The translations under genes were made by a program, and so were the position numbers. 64,000 bases of DNA from Lachnospiraceae bacterium (GTDB lineage: Bacteria > Bacillota > Clostridia > Lachnospirales > Lachnospiraceae): NCBI GenBank assembly GCA_017476665.1, contig JAFUZJ010000041.1, forward strand, positions 1 through 64,000, in the 5' to 3' direction. The notes beneath the pieces are model-generated. The model had not been told where the DNA came from. It made no database searches and saw only the letters and a program-made list of their open reading frames with translations. How positions within the stretch are numbered: position 1 is the stretch's first letter; each line of letters starts with the position of its first letter. Of the stretch, positions 49,865-59,124 are shown in pieces.

Positions 49865-50275
49865 TCAAATAATCTTTCCCTCCAGATGATCACACTGGTG
49901 CTGAATATTCTGCGCGATAAAACCGCTGAACTTCTGCCTCTGTCTCTGAAAATGCTCATCCAGATACTCCACCGTGATCTCCCGATACCGGGTCGTCTTC
50001 CGCACCCCCACAAGGGATAGGCACCCCTCCTCGGCCTCATAGCTTCCGCTTTTCTGTATAATCTTAGGATTGATCAGGATCATGGGCATGATACCCAGGT
50101 CAACCACGATCATGCGCTTTTTTAACCCAATCATGTTCGCCGCCATTCCCACACAGGTCTTGCTGTTTGCCTGCAGGGTGTCCTTCAGGTCACTTATCAG
50201 CGGCCTGTCAGCTTCCGTTGCATCTTCTGACCGCTGTGACAAAAACAAGGTGTCTCTTATAATCTTCTGTACCAT
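49865..50275 (-). CDS. def: Peptide deformylase homologue with altered active site
   Basis: 136 residues, the short clostridial type. Motif 1 is CVGMAANMIG (usually GxGxAAPQ), motif 2 is EEGCLSL (metal-ligand Cys), and motif 3 is QHQCDHLEG where active enzymes have HExDH. Both metal-binding histidines and the cysteine remain, but the general-base Glu is Gln (codon CAG, one base from GAG). The product would bind metal but probably not deformylate nascent chains efficiently. No methionyl-tRNA formyltransferase gene is adjacent. Probably an accessory copy; a main def gene should be elsewhere. Confidence 0.82.
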   Translation of the reverse strand: MVQKIIRDTLFLSQRSEDATEADRPLISDLKDTLQANSKTCVGMAANMIGLKKRMIVVDLGIMPMILINPKIIQKSGSYEAEEGCLSLVGVRKTTRYREITVEYLDEHFQRQRQKFSGFIAQNIQHQCDHLEGKII

Positions 50276-50312
50276 AATGTTCCTTTCCCTGTCGAAGTGT
50301 CTGTCGACAGAT

Positions 50313-50972
50313 TCAAGCGCTTTTCTCCCGCATGAGCCGCTTCACAATATAATCACTGTAAGGCCATCTGTACAACAACACTGACAGCCCATAGTACAAA
50401 AAGGGGGAAACCGCGCTGACTACAGCCATGATACCCAACATCTTCCCCACGGACAATCCGCCTGTGATTCCCAGCATGTACAATAACTCCCCCTGATTGC
50501 TCATCATCATAAAGAACATCATGACCAGGAGAAGTCCGTAACCGACCACCGGCTTCTTATAGAAAAAGGGCAGATAGACAACCAAAAACAGCTGAAAAAG
50601 GCAATATGCCGCCAGATAAGCAGGCACTCCCGCCTCTGTATCCATTTCGTATGCCAGCAGCGTCCGCAGCACGCCAAAGATCACAAAGGCCGCCACATTA
50701 TAAATACCTATCAGGATCGCGAGATTCTTTGTGATCGCCCTGTACGATGGCCCAGAGGACTGCACAACGCCGGATATCAGCACAGTGTGGATCTGCAGCA
50801 GGAAGAAAACAATCGGATAAAGCGCCCAAAACGCGCCCACCGCCATATTATAATTCAAAGGGATATTGGTACCCACAGTAAATGCACCGCACAGAAGAAT
50901 CAGTGCTACATACATCGGTTTTTTAGTCGACGGCATAAATCGATAAAGTTTCAAAGTATCTCCGAACTTCAT
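50313..50972 (-). CDS. Membrane protein of a YtrABC-like transporter
   Basis: 219 residues with about six hydrophobic segments, for example YVALILLCGAFTVGTNIPLN, LYPIVFFLLQIHTVLISGVV and YGLLLVMMFFMMMSNQ. Its ATG overlaps the preceding gene by 4 bp (ATGA), and it belongs to a set of GntR regulator, ATPase and two membrane proteins. Such ABC-2 permease-like partners occur in YtrA-controlled exporters responding to wall antibiotics. Specific substrate unknown. Confidence 0.75.
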   Translation of the reverse strand: MKFGDTLKLYRFMPSTKKPMYVALILLCGAFTVGTNIPLNYNMAVGAFWALYPIVFFLLQIHTVLISGVVQSSGPSYRAITKNLAILIGIYNVAAFVIFGVLRTLLAYEMDTEAGVPAYLAAYCLFQLFLVVYLPFFYKKPVVGYGLLLVMMFFMMMSNQGELLYMLGITGGLSVGKMLGIMAVVSAVSPFLYYGLSVLLYRWPYSDYIVKRLMREKSA

Positions 50973-51658
50973 TCTACCACACTCCTCTCGTCCTGTATAT
51001 CACTGTACCAGTTCTGTTCTGTCAGTTTCTTCACCGTCTTTGCATTCAACCATATCATTGCTGCATCCGCTGCCAGATATGCTCCTCCGATCACCAACGC
51101 CAATGTCCAATTACTCTCAAGAACCGCCGCAAAGCCCGGTGTCAGCAAAAGTATCATACCGTACAACAGGAGCACATACCAATTCATATTTTGTATCCGC
51201 CTGCCGATCAGGATTCCCGTCTCTGTCACAGCGTGCAGCGCCACAATATCCACCGTTGCTGCAATCCAGATCTTTCTCATATACGGACCGTGCACACCCG
51301 ACAGCCACAGGCTGACAGCGCCGATCAGAAATACTGCACCGTAGATCACCAGCCGCAAAAGCATATCCATTTCCATGCTGTCAATAAATATCTGCTTTCC
51401 CCTGTCGGAGGTTTTCAAAAAATTCTCCTCCATTTGCCCTTTTCCGTAAACGGGACCGATGATCAGCCGATCCGCGTACAGGAACAAAAACAGAAACGCC
51501 ACCGGAAGCATCAATAAATAGACCATTACCATAACCTCTCCGCCTCTCCCCGCAAGCAGGAAAAAGAGTAAAACCGTAGTCACCGGGATCACCGCCAGCA
51601 CGATCATCCGGTACAGCCAGGAAATATATGCATTGTAATGCCTTATTTTTGTCATCAT
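50969..51658 (-). CDS. Membrane protein of a YtrABC-like transporter
   Basis: 229 residues with about six membrane helices (VLAVIPVTTVLLFFLLAG, VMVYLLMLPVAFLFLFLYAD, LVIYGAVFLIGAVSLWLS, WYVLLLYGMILLLTPGFAAV and others). Good ribosome site AGAAGGGG. Between the ATPase (22 bp upstream) and a second membrane protein, it likely supplies half of a heterodimeric permease. Confidence 0.75.
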   Translation of the reverse strand: MMTKIRHYNAYISWLYRMIVLAVIPVTTVLLFFLLAGRGGEVMVMVYLLMLPVAFLFLFLYADRLIIGPVYGKGQMEENFLKTSDRGKQIFIDSMEMDMLLRLVIYGAVFLIGAVSLWLSGVHGPYMRKIWIAATVDIVALHAVTETGILIGRRIQNMNWYVLLLYGMILLLTPGFAAVLESNWTLALVIGGAYLAADAAMIWLNAKTVKKLTEQNWYSDIQDERSVVE

Positions 51659-51679
51659 CTTTTCCCCTTCTCTACCAAG

Positions 51680-52597
51680 CTACGCGATCTCCGGCATGGT
51701 CAACGCTGTATTCTGCCGCATGATCGCCACACTGATCTGGAACAGGCTGGGTGTCTCAAACTCCACCTGCATCCCGGCAAACCGGTTCATATCCTTCGAA
51801 AGCGCAATTCCTTCAAATCCGAAACTGTTTGCCTGGCAGGTCAAAAGTAGCTTTCGCGCCGCCTCGGTATTCTCTTTGTCCCCCTTGACCACAATATATT
51901 TCTCTTTCAGCTCCGTCACAAACCCCTGCTCCACAATTCGTCCCTGCTCCATCAGAATACAGTAGTCTGTCACACTTTCCATGTCGGAAATGTTATGCGT
52001 AGAGAAGAACACACTCCGCTTCCCGTTTCCCTCCGCCAGATAACTGCGAATCATATCGCTCAGCATATCCCGCATCAGCGGATCCAATGGTGATGCCGGC
52101 TCATCCAGAAGCAGAATGTCCGTGTTTCTGGCAAACACAGTGGCCAGAATCAGCTTCATCAGATTTCCGTCGGAAAGCTTGGATACCGCCTTCCCTGTCT
52201 TTCCAAAGATAGAATTGTCTATCGCAAGAGACTTGCATATACCATCAAAGCGCACCGGATCAAAGCTGTCAAACAACAACCCCGCCAGCTCTTTCACCTG
52301 ATCTCCCGTCCAATAGGACAGGAAATAATTCTTTGAGCCGGTGTAACCGATCCGTTCCTTGATCCCGGCATCGTTCACATGCGCCTTTTCCCCGAAGTAA
52401 GTAACCTCACCCTTATAGTCATTCCTTATCCCCGCCAGAATATTGATCAGGGTCGTCTTGCCCGCGCCGTTCTCACCGATCAGCGCTGTGGCGAATCCCT
52501 CCGGGATGTGAAGTTCCGGAATATCCAGCCTGAATTTTCCAAAGCTCTTTGCAATATTTCTTCCTGTAAGCGCATCCGCTATTTCATTTCTCATCAT
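51680..52597 (-). CDS. ABC transporter ATP-binding protein
   Basis: About 305 residues. Walker A GENGAGKTTLINILAG (about residue 42), signature VSKLSDGNLMKLILATVFA and Walker B ILLLDEPASPLDPLMRD are visible, along with switch His in FFSTHNISD. The signature reads LSDGN, as in YtrB/EcsA-type ATPases. The C-terminal 80 residues are an extra domain of this subfamily. ATG chosen at 52597 (GAGGG five bases upstream); the ATG at 52609 abuts its site. Encoded just after the GntR regulator. Confidence 0.88.
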   Translation of the reverse strand: MMRNEIADALTGRNIAKSFGKFRLDIPELHIPEGFATALIGENGAGKTTLINILAGIRNDYKGEVTYFGEKAHVNDAGIKERIGYTGSKNYFLSYWTGDQVKELAGLLFDSFDPVRFDGICKSLAIDNSIFGKTGKAVSKLSDGNLMKLILATVFARNTDILLLDEPASPLDPLMRDMLSDMIRSYLAEGNGKRSVFFSTHNISDMESVTDYCILMEQGRIVEQGFVTELKEKYIVVKGDKENTEAARKLLLTCQANSFGFEGIALSKDMNRFAGMQVEFETPSLFQISVAIMRQNTALTMPEIA

Positions 52598-52622
52598 TTT
52601 TGCCCTCATCCTTTCACTGTCT

Positions 52623-52997
52623 CTAACTCCTTGAAAATTCGATCAATGTCTGCAGTGTCTCCACCAGTTCCTGATCAGACAATCCGGCGACCTCAGCGGC
52701 TTTGATTGCCTCACCCAGTGCTTCTTCCACCTTCCGCATGTGCTGCTCCCTGCGCAGCTCCGTATCCTGTGCATTGACATAAAATCCCTTGCCCTGTACC
52801 GCTGTGACTAACCCCTCCGCCTGCAGCTCCTCATAGGCCTTCATGGTGGTGATCACGCTGATCCGAAGCTCCTGGGCCAGCCCTCTGATAGACGGCAGAT
52901 ATTCTCCCTCTTTCATCTTTCCTGACAGGATATCACTTTTCAACTGCTCCGCAATCTGCTTATAGATCGGAATTCCGGAATTTTGTAAAAGTTTCAT
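52623..52997 (-). CDS. GntR-family regulator (YtrA type)
   Basis: 124 residues. Winged helix-turn-helix: IPIYKQIAEQLKSDILSGKM, EGEYLPSIRGLAQELRISVI then TTMKAYEELQAEGLVTAVQG and KGFYVNAQD. The absence of a large effector domain places it in the YtrA subfamily, which usually represses its own ABC exporter operon. It is first in the operon, with a clear promoter at 53043-53071. Confidence 0.9.
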   Translation of the reverse strand: MKLLQNSGIPIYKQIAEQLKSDILSGKMKEGEYLPSIRGLAQELRISVITTMKAYEELQAEGLVTAVQGKGFYVNAQDTELRREQHMRKVEEALGEAIKAAEVAGLSDQELVETLQTLIEFSRS

Positions 52998-53042
52998 CGC
53001 AACACTTCCTTTTCATTCAAGCACTTAACTGTTTATATGTTA

Positions 53043-53071
53043 TATATACACTAATATACAGCTTATGTCAA
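53043..53071 (-). promoter_or_regulatory. Promoter of the GntR-ABC operon
   Basis: On the minus strand TTGACA (53071-53066), 17-bp spacer, TATATA (53048-53043), about 45 bp before the GntR start. AT-rich imperfect dyads around the -10 region may be the regulator's operator. Confidence 0.7.
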
Positions 53072-53114
53072 TGGTCTTTTTTAAAATTTTATAACTAAAA
53101 TTTATAATAAAAAA

Positions 53115-53141
53115 CACAGCCCCGTTTTTCTTGAAGCTGTG
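53115..53141 (-). terminator. Terminator of the diguanylate cyclase gene
   Basis: CACAGC (53115-53120) pairs with GCTGTG (53136-53141), followed on the minus strand by TTTTTTATT. It is 36 bp past the cyclase stop. Confidence 0.75.
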
Positions 53142-53176
53142 CCTCTTTTTCGTTTGTTTTTCTGTCTATTTTCCCT

Positions 53177-54232
53177 TTATCTCGCCCTTCTGTCATGAGC
53201 TTTATAAAAATCAGACTTGTCCTGATACATCTTTGATTCCGCCGCTACAATCAGCTTATTGATGTCCTCATCCCGGGCATCCTGATGTGCATAGCCAATG
53301 GCCGCGTGATACCCTGCTTCCGCAATCTGTGCCTTCATTTCCTCAATCTTACTCTCCACCACATCGACCGGGCAATCCAATGCAAACGCCACATACTCGT
53401 CTCCACCCACGCGGTAAGTATCCTTTTTGCCAAACTGCTTCTGCACCACATCCGCAATATAACAGAGCATCTCATCACCTGCCTTGTGCCCCTTTGTATT
53501 GTTCAACTCATGAAGACCGTTTACATCCACATAAATACAGCAGATGGACTGTTTGTACAGATAAGGATACGCCGCCAGGCACCACTCGTAACAGTTGCGG
53601 TTATTGAGCCCGGTGAGCTGATCCGTCTCACTCATGATATGCAGCTCGTGCTCCAGCACATACCCATGGATCTTCGCCCTGTACACAATGGTCTCGGAAA
53701 TAATGGCAAGCACGCCGAAAATGATAGCATCCGTCACATCCACCGAAAGAACCGAACCGCTTTTTGTCCGAAATGCCATAACAATAAAAATTGCAATATG
53801 CAGGATAAGACTCCCTGCCATCCTGATCGGTCTGTCCACAAAAATCAGCGGTACAAAGATCAGCAGTACCATAAACGTCACCGTCTGCTCCTCCGGTCTG
53901 GTGAGAGTTGCTATGGCTGTTCCGTAGAGCAGGAACACCGCTACCGCCATATAGACGGAAACATAGGTAAGCGGAGGTACCTTCCGCGAAGCCACCGACA
54001 CCGCGACCTGTATCAGTGAAAAGAGCAGTCCGAATATGTACACCGGCCTCGAACTGGCAAATCCCTCCTCCACAAAGGAAAGCAGAAGCATAATACCGAT
54101 CAGTACCGATGCAACCGATGCAAATACAGCCGCAATGCTGCGGTTATGCGTCTCTATCTTTTCCTTTATGCAGTGAAAGCTTTCCCTGTCTGTATCTCCG
54201 TATAATGCATAATTTTTTATTTTATTCCACAT
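53177..54232 (-). CDS. Membrane diguanylate cyclase
   Basis: 351 residues. Residues about 35-185 contain about six membrane helices. The GGDEF domain spans about 200-345: MSETDQLTGLNNRNCYEWCL, IYVDVNGLHELNNTKGHKAG and the active motif RVGGDEYVAF. GGDEY is an accepted active variant, so it should synthesise c-di-GMP from two GTP. No RxxD inhibitory site is seen directly before the motif. It follows the envelope protein gene at 54267 by 34 bp and has its own terminator. With the EAL protein, it points to c-di-GMP control nearby. Confidence 0.9.
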   Translation of the reverse strand: MWNKIKNYALYGDTDRESFHCIKEKIETHNRSIAAVFASVASVLIGIMLLLSFVEEGFASSRPVYIFGLLFSLIQVAVSVASRKVPPLTYVSVYMAVAVFLLYGTAIATLTRPEEQTVTFMVLLIFVPLIFVDRPIRMAGSLILHIAIFIVMAFRTKSGSVLSVDVTDAIIFGVLAIISETIVYRAKIHGYVLEHELHIMSETDQLTGLNNRNCYEWCLAAYPYLYKQSICCIYVDVNGLHELNNTKGHKAGDEMLCYIADVVQKQFGKKDTYRVGGDEYVAFALDCPVDVVESKIEEMKAQIAEAGYHAAIGYAHQDARDEDINKLIVAAESKMYQDKSDFYKAHDRRAR

Positions 54233-54266
54233 AGTCAGCCCCTCGCTGTTCGTTCTTTCCTCTTTT

Positions 54267-55406
54267 TCAATTATCCTGTACCAGGGTCTGCAGATCCAGG
54301 ATCTTCCATTCCCCTTTTACCATTCCGTAATATACCTTAAAGTGTACCTTATCCTCCCGCATGCTGTCCCACTTCGTCAAACGCATTTTCTTCGTGAAAG
54401 AAACCTCGCAGGAGAACAGCTCGTCATTGTAGCGGATATAATGATCCACCACCTCATCCTGGAAAGACGTTGAATCATGGGAACTGTACATCCACATATC
54501 CTCTTTTCGATAGGTTTCCGCCATCTCCAGATAATAGGAATCCTCCGGGAACATTGTCTGCAGCGGTTTCACGCTGGCATGCGAGCCCGGCAGATCCCCC
54601 GAGAAGAAGTCGGTATACTGCTCAATATGCTGCAGCGCCATCTTGGAGAGTTCCTCCGGCATGGAGCTCTCCGCAAATCCTGCTACCTCTGCGTAGATCA
54701 CGCCATCCTGCTCCGTCTCCTCTATTGCCGCACTTGCCCCATTCCGGTCACGGATCTCGATCACCGGTCTCTTTACAAGTCCTTCCACGTGATAAGTCAG
54801 AAATTGGGGAACCTTCACATATTCTGCCGCATAGGTGAATTCCTGCGGCACTGCTTCCTCCCCTCTCACAAGCTCTCTGTCATCTGCCGGGATTCCGTTA
54901 AAATATACCAGAAACGTATCCGGCACACTGACCTCCACCGCCAGATCCGCTTTGGGCGGGTCTATCTCCACCCGGTCTACCGCCCATTGGCTGATTGTCA
55001 GCAGTTTTAAGAACGGCTGGGCAGAAATTTCTTTCAATGTCACATGGCCAAACGGTTCCTCGTCCGCAAGCAGCTCATATTCCGGTGCGGAAGGATTCTG
55101 ATATCCTCTGACCACGCGATAGGAAAGCTCTTTCCCTGCAATCTTCTGCCGCAACGCTTCCGCATGATCCTCCTGTGTTTCAAACCGTGACACGGAGATC
55201 TCCGCATTGAGATACGCTCCCAGTTCCTCTTCCGACAATTTTGTCAAAAGCCCGTCCATGGTCCGTTCCGGCTGATTCTCCTCATACTTTACCAGACCTT
55301 TTTTCACATACCCTGCCGCACACAGCCAGAAGATCACCATTCCCGCCACAAAGCATGCATAGAAGATCCAGAAGCCTGACGCAGAACGCTTTTTTCTCTT
55401 TGCCAT
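54267..55406 (-). CDS. Signal-anchored extracytoplasmic protein of unknown function
   Basis: About 379 residues. ATG at 55406 follows AAAGGAGGG and shares one base with the stop of the preceding gene, indicating translational coupling. A basic start (MAKRKKRSAS) precedes one hydrophobic helix (about residues 11-32), then an extracytoplasmic domain of about 345 residues, mostly beta-type, with Trp- and Tyr-rich segments (YYLEMAETYRKEDMWMYSSH). The end resembles a small NTF2-like or TcaA-type fold (VHFKVYYGMVKGEWKILDLQ), but this is only suggestive. It is the third gene of an operon with a glycosyltransferase and a NAGPA-type glycosidase, suggesting envelope glycan work. Confidence 0.68.
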   Translation of the reverse strand: MAKRKKRSASGFWIFYACFVAGMVIFWLCAAGYVKKGLVKYEENQPERTMDGLLTKLSEEELGAYLNAEISVSRFETQEDHAEALRQKIAGKELSYRVVRGYQNPSAPEYELLADEEPFGHVTLKEISAQPFLKLLTISQWAVDRVEIDPPKADLAVEVSVPDTFLVYFNGIPADDRELVRGEEAVPQEFTYAAEYVKVPQFLTYHVEGLVKRPVIEIRDRNGASAAIEETEQDGVIYAEVAGFAESSMPEELSKMALQHIEQYTDFFSGDLPGSHASVKPLQTMFPEDSYYLEMAETYRKEDMWMYSSHDSTSFQDEVVDHYIRYNDELFSCEVSFTKKMRLTKWDSMREDKVHFKVYYGMVKGEWKILDLQTLVQDN

Positions 55407-56500
55407 TATTGTCCCTCCTTTCCGTCCACCACAAATCCCGTAGGAAGTTTCCATGAGGAGGTCGAATAATATAAAGTCACACTGGTCATCTCATACCGCT
55501 CGTTATAATACATTGCGGAGGAGCTGCCTCCGTCCAGATTTGCCGCATTCACCGCGCCATACTGCTGCATGATGCTCAAAAGATCCGCAGCAGTTGCACC
55601 CAAATGCCCGGAAGCGCCTCTGCCGTCCGTGACAAGCAACAGTACCATTCCGTCGGCCCTCTGGCCGATTGCCGTCCGGGGATTCGCCCCGCTGCCGTTT
55701 CCGTTGATCTGTCTGGGGTTACCGTTGATGATCAGCGTCGTAAAGTGATTGCTGTCACGATCCACTTCGTCCCGAAAAGTCACCGCATCCCGGATCTTCT
55801 CATCCTTTACCAGCTGTTCCGTATCTTTTTTCCCCATGCCGCTGACATCCTTTACCACCAGGATATCATCCTCATTGAATCCCACCAGGACATCTCCGTC
55901 TTTGGGCTCGTTGTACTGGAGTTCTCCCTCACAGACCACAATTCCCTTCGGTCTGCCGCCCCAGTTTCCCTCGGAAAAGTATTCTCCGCCGTTGACGCCG
56001 GCAACCGCGCCCGCATCCTTGACCAGATTCTCCAATGTCACTCCGTTTTTGTTGTGGTTCATGTCGGACCAGGGATAAATCGTCGCAAGTCTCACCTGCG
56101 ACGGATCCTTTACCACCATCAGTTTTGCCAGATATCCTCGTCCCGTCAGTTCGATCAGTGCAATGCCGTTTTCATCAAAATCAAATTCTGCGTCATTCTC
56201 CGTTCCGTCGCCGGATACCGTATTCTGGCCGATCACGATCAGATCCTTATCAACTTCTTCCACCGTCTGCTCCAGGGCATTCCGATTCGTGATCTCCATG
56301 ATCTCTTCATCCGTATAATACCAGGACGCCAGGAACTGCAGCATTCCCGTCTCCAGGATCGTCGTGACGAAGAGTTCGCTGGCCGTCCGGGAAGGTCCTT
56401 TGCAGATACAATATAGCGTATAATATAACCCGCCGAAGGTAACCAGCAAAAATGTTGTAAACACCAGCAAAAAACGCAGGATAAATCTCTTTATCTTCAT
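55406..56500 (-). CDS. Phosphodiester glycosidase (NAGPA-domain) protein
   Basis: 364 residues with an N-terminal membrane helix (about 9-30) and an extracytoplasmic NAGPA domain (about 120-355). Family landmarks are AGVNGGEYFSEGN, GGRPKGIVVCEGEL, NPRTAIGQRADGMVLLLVTD-type text (NPRTAIGQRADG, LLLVTDGRG) and ANLDGGSSSAMYYNE. Such enzymes cleave sugar-1-phosphodiester bonds, in bacteria possibly in wall teichoic or exopolysaccharide glycans. The ATG overlaps the GT2 stop by 4 bp. Confidence 0.88.
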   Translation of the reverse strand: MKIKRFILRFLLVFTTFLLVTFGGLYYTLYCICKGPSRTASELFVTTILETGMLQFLASWYYTDEEIMEITNRNALEQTVEEVDKDLIVIGQNTVSGDGTENDAEFDFDENGIALIELTGRGYLAKLMVVKDPSQVRLATIYPWSDMNHNKNGVTLENLVKDAGAVAGVNGGEYFSEGNWGGRPKGIVVCEGELQYNEPKDGDVLVGFNEDDILVVKDVSGMGKKDTEQLVKDEKIRDAVTFRDEVDRDSNHFTTLIINGNPRQINGNGSGANPRTAIGQRADGMVLLLVTDGRGASGHLGATAADLLSIMQQYGAVNAANLDGGSSSAMYYNERYEMTSVTLYYSTSSWKLPTGFVVDGKEGQ

Positions 56501-57576
56501 TTCCGTCCTTTCTCCTTTATCGCATTTGCAAACACCCAGGTCTGCTGGATTCGGAAACTGATCAGGAACAAAGTGGTATCCACGATCACCTTAAAGATCA
56601 CTTCCAGCACAGAGCCCGCATCAAACAGCTCGCTCAACAGCCAGATCAGCCCGTAGGAACACGCCGCCTGCACGACACAGAGCATATAATAGCGCACAAT
56701 CGTCTGCCGCATCGGCGCTTCCGAATGAAATACCTTTTTCCGGTTCATGGTATAATTAAACAGTGACGATACCACCCTGGCAGGAAGAAACGCCGCCAGA
56801 AGCTTCAGCCATCTGGTCAGAACCGGCTCCAGCCAAAAGACAAGCACCGTAAAAATTACATAATCAATCAGACAGGACGCCGCCGAACTAAATACAAATG
56901 CCAGGATAATGCGATAAATTTTAAAAGAATCCCTGATCGGATGAAAATGTGTGGATTTATTCTCCTCTATGTACACCGTTTCGATCACGACCTCACGAAA
57001 AGGAATCTTCGCCTGCTTCAGCGCCAGGATCATCTCCGTTTCATACTCAAAACGTTCTCCCCGCACCTCACACATCATTGCAAGATATTCCGCAGGTATC
57101 GCCCGCAATCCGGTCTGCGTATCCGAGAGCCGGATACCGCAAAACAGCCGAAGCACCATACTGGTACACCGGTTTCCAAACCGGCTCTTCCACGGCACAT
57201 TCGGCAGCCCGAAATCCCTGCATCCAAAGATCACTTCCCCCGTCTCAGTCATCTTCTCCGCGCAGACCCTGATATCTTTGGGCAGATGCTGGTTGTCACC
57301 GTCCACCGTCACCACGCCGCGCCCGTCAGGTCTGTGTTCCCGAATATAGGCAAACGCTGTTTTCAACGCTCTGCCCTTTCCTTTATTGACTTCGTGCACG
57401 AGCACCGTCACCTCAGGGTGCTTCTTTGCCTCCTCAAAAGGTGCCATATGCGCCGCATCACTTCCGTCATTTACGATCACAATATCGTCAAATCCCTCCG
57501 CCAGCAATCCGTTTACCACCAAATTCAGCTTTTCATCCGGATCCAGGGACGGCAGGACGACCGTAATTCCCTTCAT
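56497..57576 (-). CDS. Glycosyltransferase family 2 fused to a GtrA-like membrane domain
   Basis: 359 residues. The N-terminal 220 residues are a dolichol-phosphate-sugar-synthase-like GT2: ITVVLPSLDPDEKLN, VIVNDGSDA and the metal-binding VTVDGDNQHLP, then SDTQTGLRAIP. The C-terminal 130 residues carry four membrane helices of GtrA type with SSLFNYTMNRKKVFHSEA and FRIQQTWVFANAIK. The fusion combines synthesis of a lipid-linked sugar with its flipping. It is first in an operon with the NAGPA-type glycosidase and the anchored protein, divergent from the PIG-L gene. Confidence 0.9.
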   Translation of the reverse strand: MKGITVVLPSLDPDEKLNLVVNGLLAEGFDDIVIVNDGSDAAHMAPFEEAKKHPEVTVLVHEVNKGKGRALKTAFAYIREHRPDGRGVVTVDGDNQHLPKDIRVCAEKMTETGEVIFGCRDFGLPNVPWKSRFGNRCTSMVLRLFCGIRLSDTQTGLRAIPAEYLAMMCEVRGERFEYETEMILALKQAKIPFREVVIETVYIEENKSTHFHPIRDSFKIYRIILAFVFSSAASCLIDYVIFTVLVFWLEPVLTRWLKLLAAFLPARVVSSLFNYTMNRKKVFHSEAPMRQTIVRYYMLCVVQAACSYGLIWLLSELFDAGSVLEVIFKVIVDTTLFLISFRIQQTWVFANAIKEKGRK

Positions 57577-57750
57577 TGCTCTCTCCGTTCCATGACTTTC
57601 GCCATATTAACATATCTTTTTCCATCTTATCATTATTTTAGAAAAAAACAACCTCTAAATCCTCTTTTCTATATTTATTTTCCGTGCTATACTGGATTCG
57701 TATTTTCCCTATACGACCGGATAAACAAACAAATAAAGAGAGGTTTTCCC

Positions 57751-59124
57751 ATGAAATATTTTAATGTCCTGACGAGGATCCGGGCTGCTTTTTCCGCTCT
57801 GACCCTGTTGTTTCTCCTGTGCCTGTTTCGCATCCCCTGCAAAGCGCAGGAACTGACTCCGCAGACACAAAAAAGCGGTAATGCCATCTCTGTCACCGCC
57901 AAGGACAGCACGCCGATCGGCGCCGTCTACATCAAATGGAACAAGGCGGTACAGCCTTATGAACTGACTACAGATACCCAGACATTATCCTGCGGAGAGA
58001 ACGGCTTCCTGCATGAATTCATCCCTCTGGATACGCCCAGCAGCACTTTGACTTTTTCTCTGCCTGCTGAAAATCCGATGGGAATTTATGAAATTCGGAT
58101 CTTCTCAGACGCAGATGTGCCCGAGGACGTACAGATCTGGCAGCCGCCCTGTGACCGGGCGGATATTCTGTTGGTTTCTGCTCACTCCGACGATGAGATC
58201 CTGTTTATGGGAGGGATCATTCCCACTTACGGGGCCGAGCAAGGCGCCAAGGTACAGGTTGCTTATATGACAGAGTTCTGGTCCACCGCTCCCATTAGAG
58301 AACACGAAAAACTGGACGGACTCTGGACGGACGGACTGCGCAACTATCCCGTCTGCGGTAATTTTAAGGATATGTACGCGGCAGATCTGGAAGCCGCCGA
58401 AAAGATATATGATCTGGAAGCCATGACGGAATATGTCACCGGCCTGATCGACGAATTTAAACCGCAGATCACGGTCACCCATGATTTCAACGGCGAATAC
58501 GGACACGGTTTTCACCAGCTTACCGCAAAGGCTGTTGCCCAGGCGTTGGAGCGCTCCAACTGCGAAGTCTCCAAAGCATATTTCCATCTCTATCCGGAAA
58601 ACAAGATCCGCATGGACCTGAATGTACCTTTAGATTCCATGGGCGGTAAAACGGCCCTGGAAATTGCCAAAGAGGCTTACCTGAAACATGTATCCCAACA
58701 ATGGTGCTGGTTCTATGTCTCCGACAGCTACCAGTACAGCTGCGCCGATTTCGGACTCTATCAGACTACCGTAGGGAGCGATACAACCGGCAGTATGCTC
58801 GACAATATCGTATTGTATGAGGAGCAGGAACGATTGGAACAGGAACGGCTGGAACAGGAAAGACTGGAACAGGAAAGACTGGAAAAAGAAAAAGCCGAAC
58901 AGGAAAGACTGGCCCAGGAACAGGCAGAACGGGAAAGGCTGGAAGCAGAAAGACTGGCCCAGGAACAACTGGCATGGGAAGCGCAGAAAAAACAGGCAGA
59001 TCAAAAGCGTTTGCAACATCTGCTTCTCGGCAGCTGTGTCATTCTGCTGATCCTTCTCACTTATTTTCTACTGCAACGATTCCATACGAACCGAAACAAA
59101 ACATCCAAAAGGCGCCCCCGCTAA
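57751..59124 (+). CDS. Secreted, membrane-anchored PIG-L deacetylase
   Basis: About 457 residues from the ATG at 57751 (AAGAGAGG six bases upstream). Much longer frames to 56941 run antisense through the glycosyltransferase gene and are rejected. A signal peptide ends near CKAQE. Residues about 25-130 are an Ig-like domain. The LmbE/PIG-L deacetylase domain starts at ILLVSAHSDDEILFMGGIIP (AHxDDE zinc motif) and continues to HDFNGEYGHGFHQLTAKAVA, supplying the later His. A Glu/Arg-rich coiled coil (EQERLEQERLEQERLEKEKA) follows, then one C-terminal helix and a basic tail. It probably N-deacetylates GlcNAc-type glycans outside the cell. Confidence 0.9.
   Translation: MKYFNVLTRIRAAFSALTLLFLLCLFRIPCKAQELTPQTQKSGNAISVTAKDSTPIGAVYIKWNKAVQPYELTTDTQTLSCGENGFLHEFIPLDTPSSTLTFSLPAENPMGIYEIRIFSDADVPEDVQIWQPPCDRADILLVSAHSDDEILFMGGIIPTYGAEQGAKVQVAYMTEFWSTAPIREHEKLDGLWTDGLRNYPVCGNFKDMYAADLEAAEKIYDLEAMTEYVTGLIDEFKPQITVTHDFNGEYGHGFHQLTAKAVAQALERSNCEVSKAYFHLYPENKIRMDLNVPLDSMGGKTALEIAKEAYLKHVSQQWCWFYVSDSYQYSCADFGLYQTTVGSDTTGSMLDNIVLYEEQERLEQERLEQERLEQERLEKEKAEQERLAQEQAERERLEAERLAQEQLAWEAQKKQADQKRLQHLLLGSCVILLILLTYFLLQRFHTNRNKTSKRRPR

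Noticed and set aside
56941..57750. Plus-strand extension upstream of the PIG-L start
   Set aside because: It lies antisense within the glycosyltransferase gene. The real start at 57751 has a ribosome site followed by a signal peptide.
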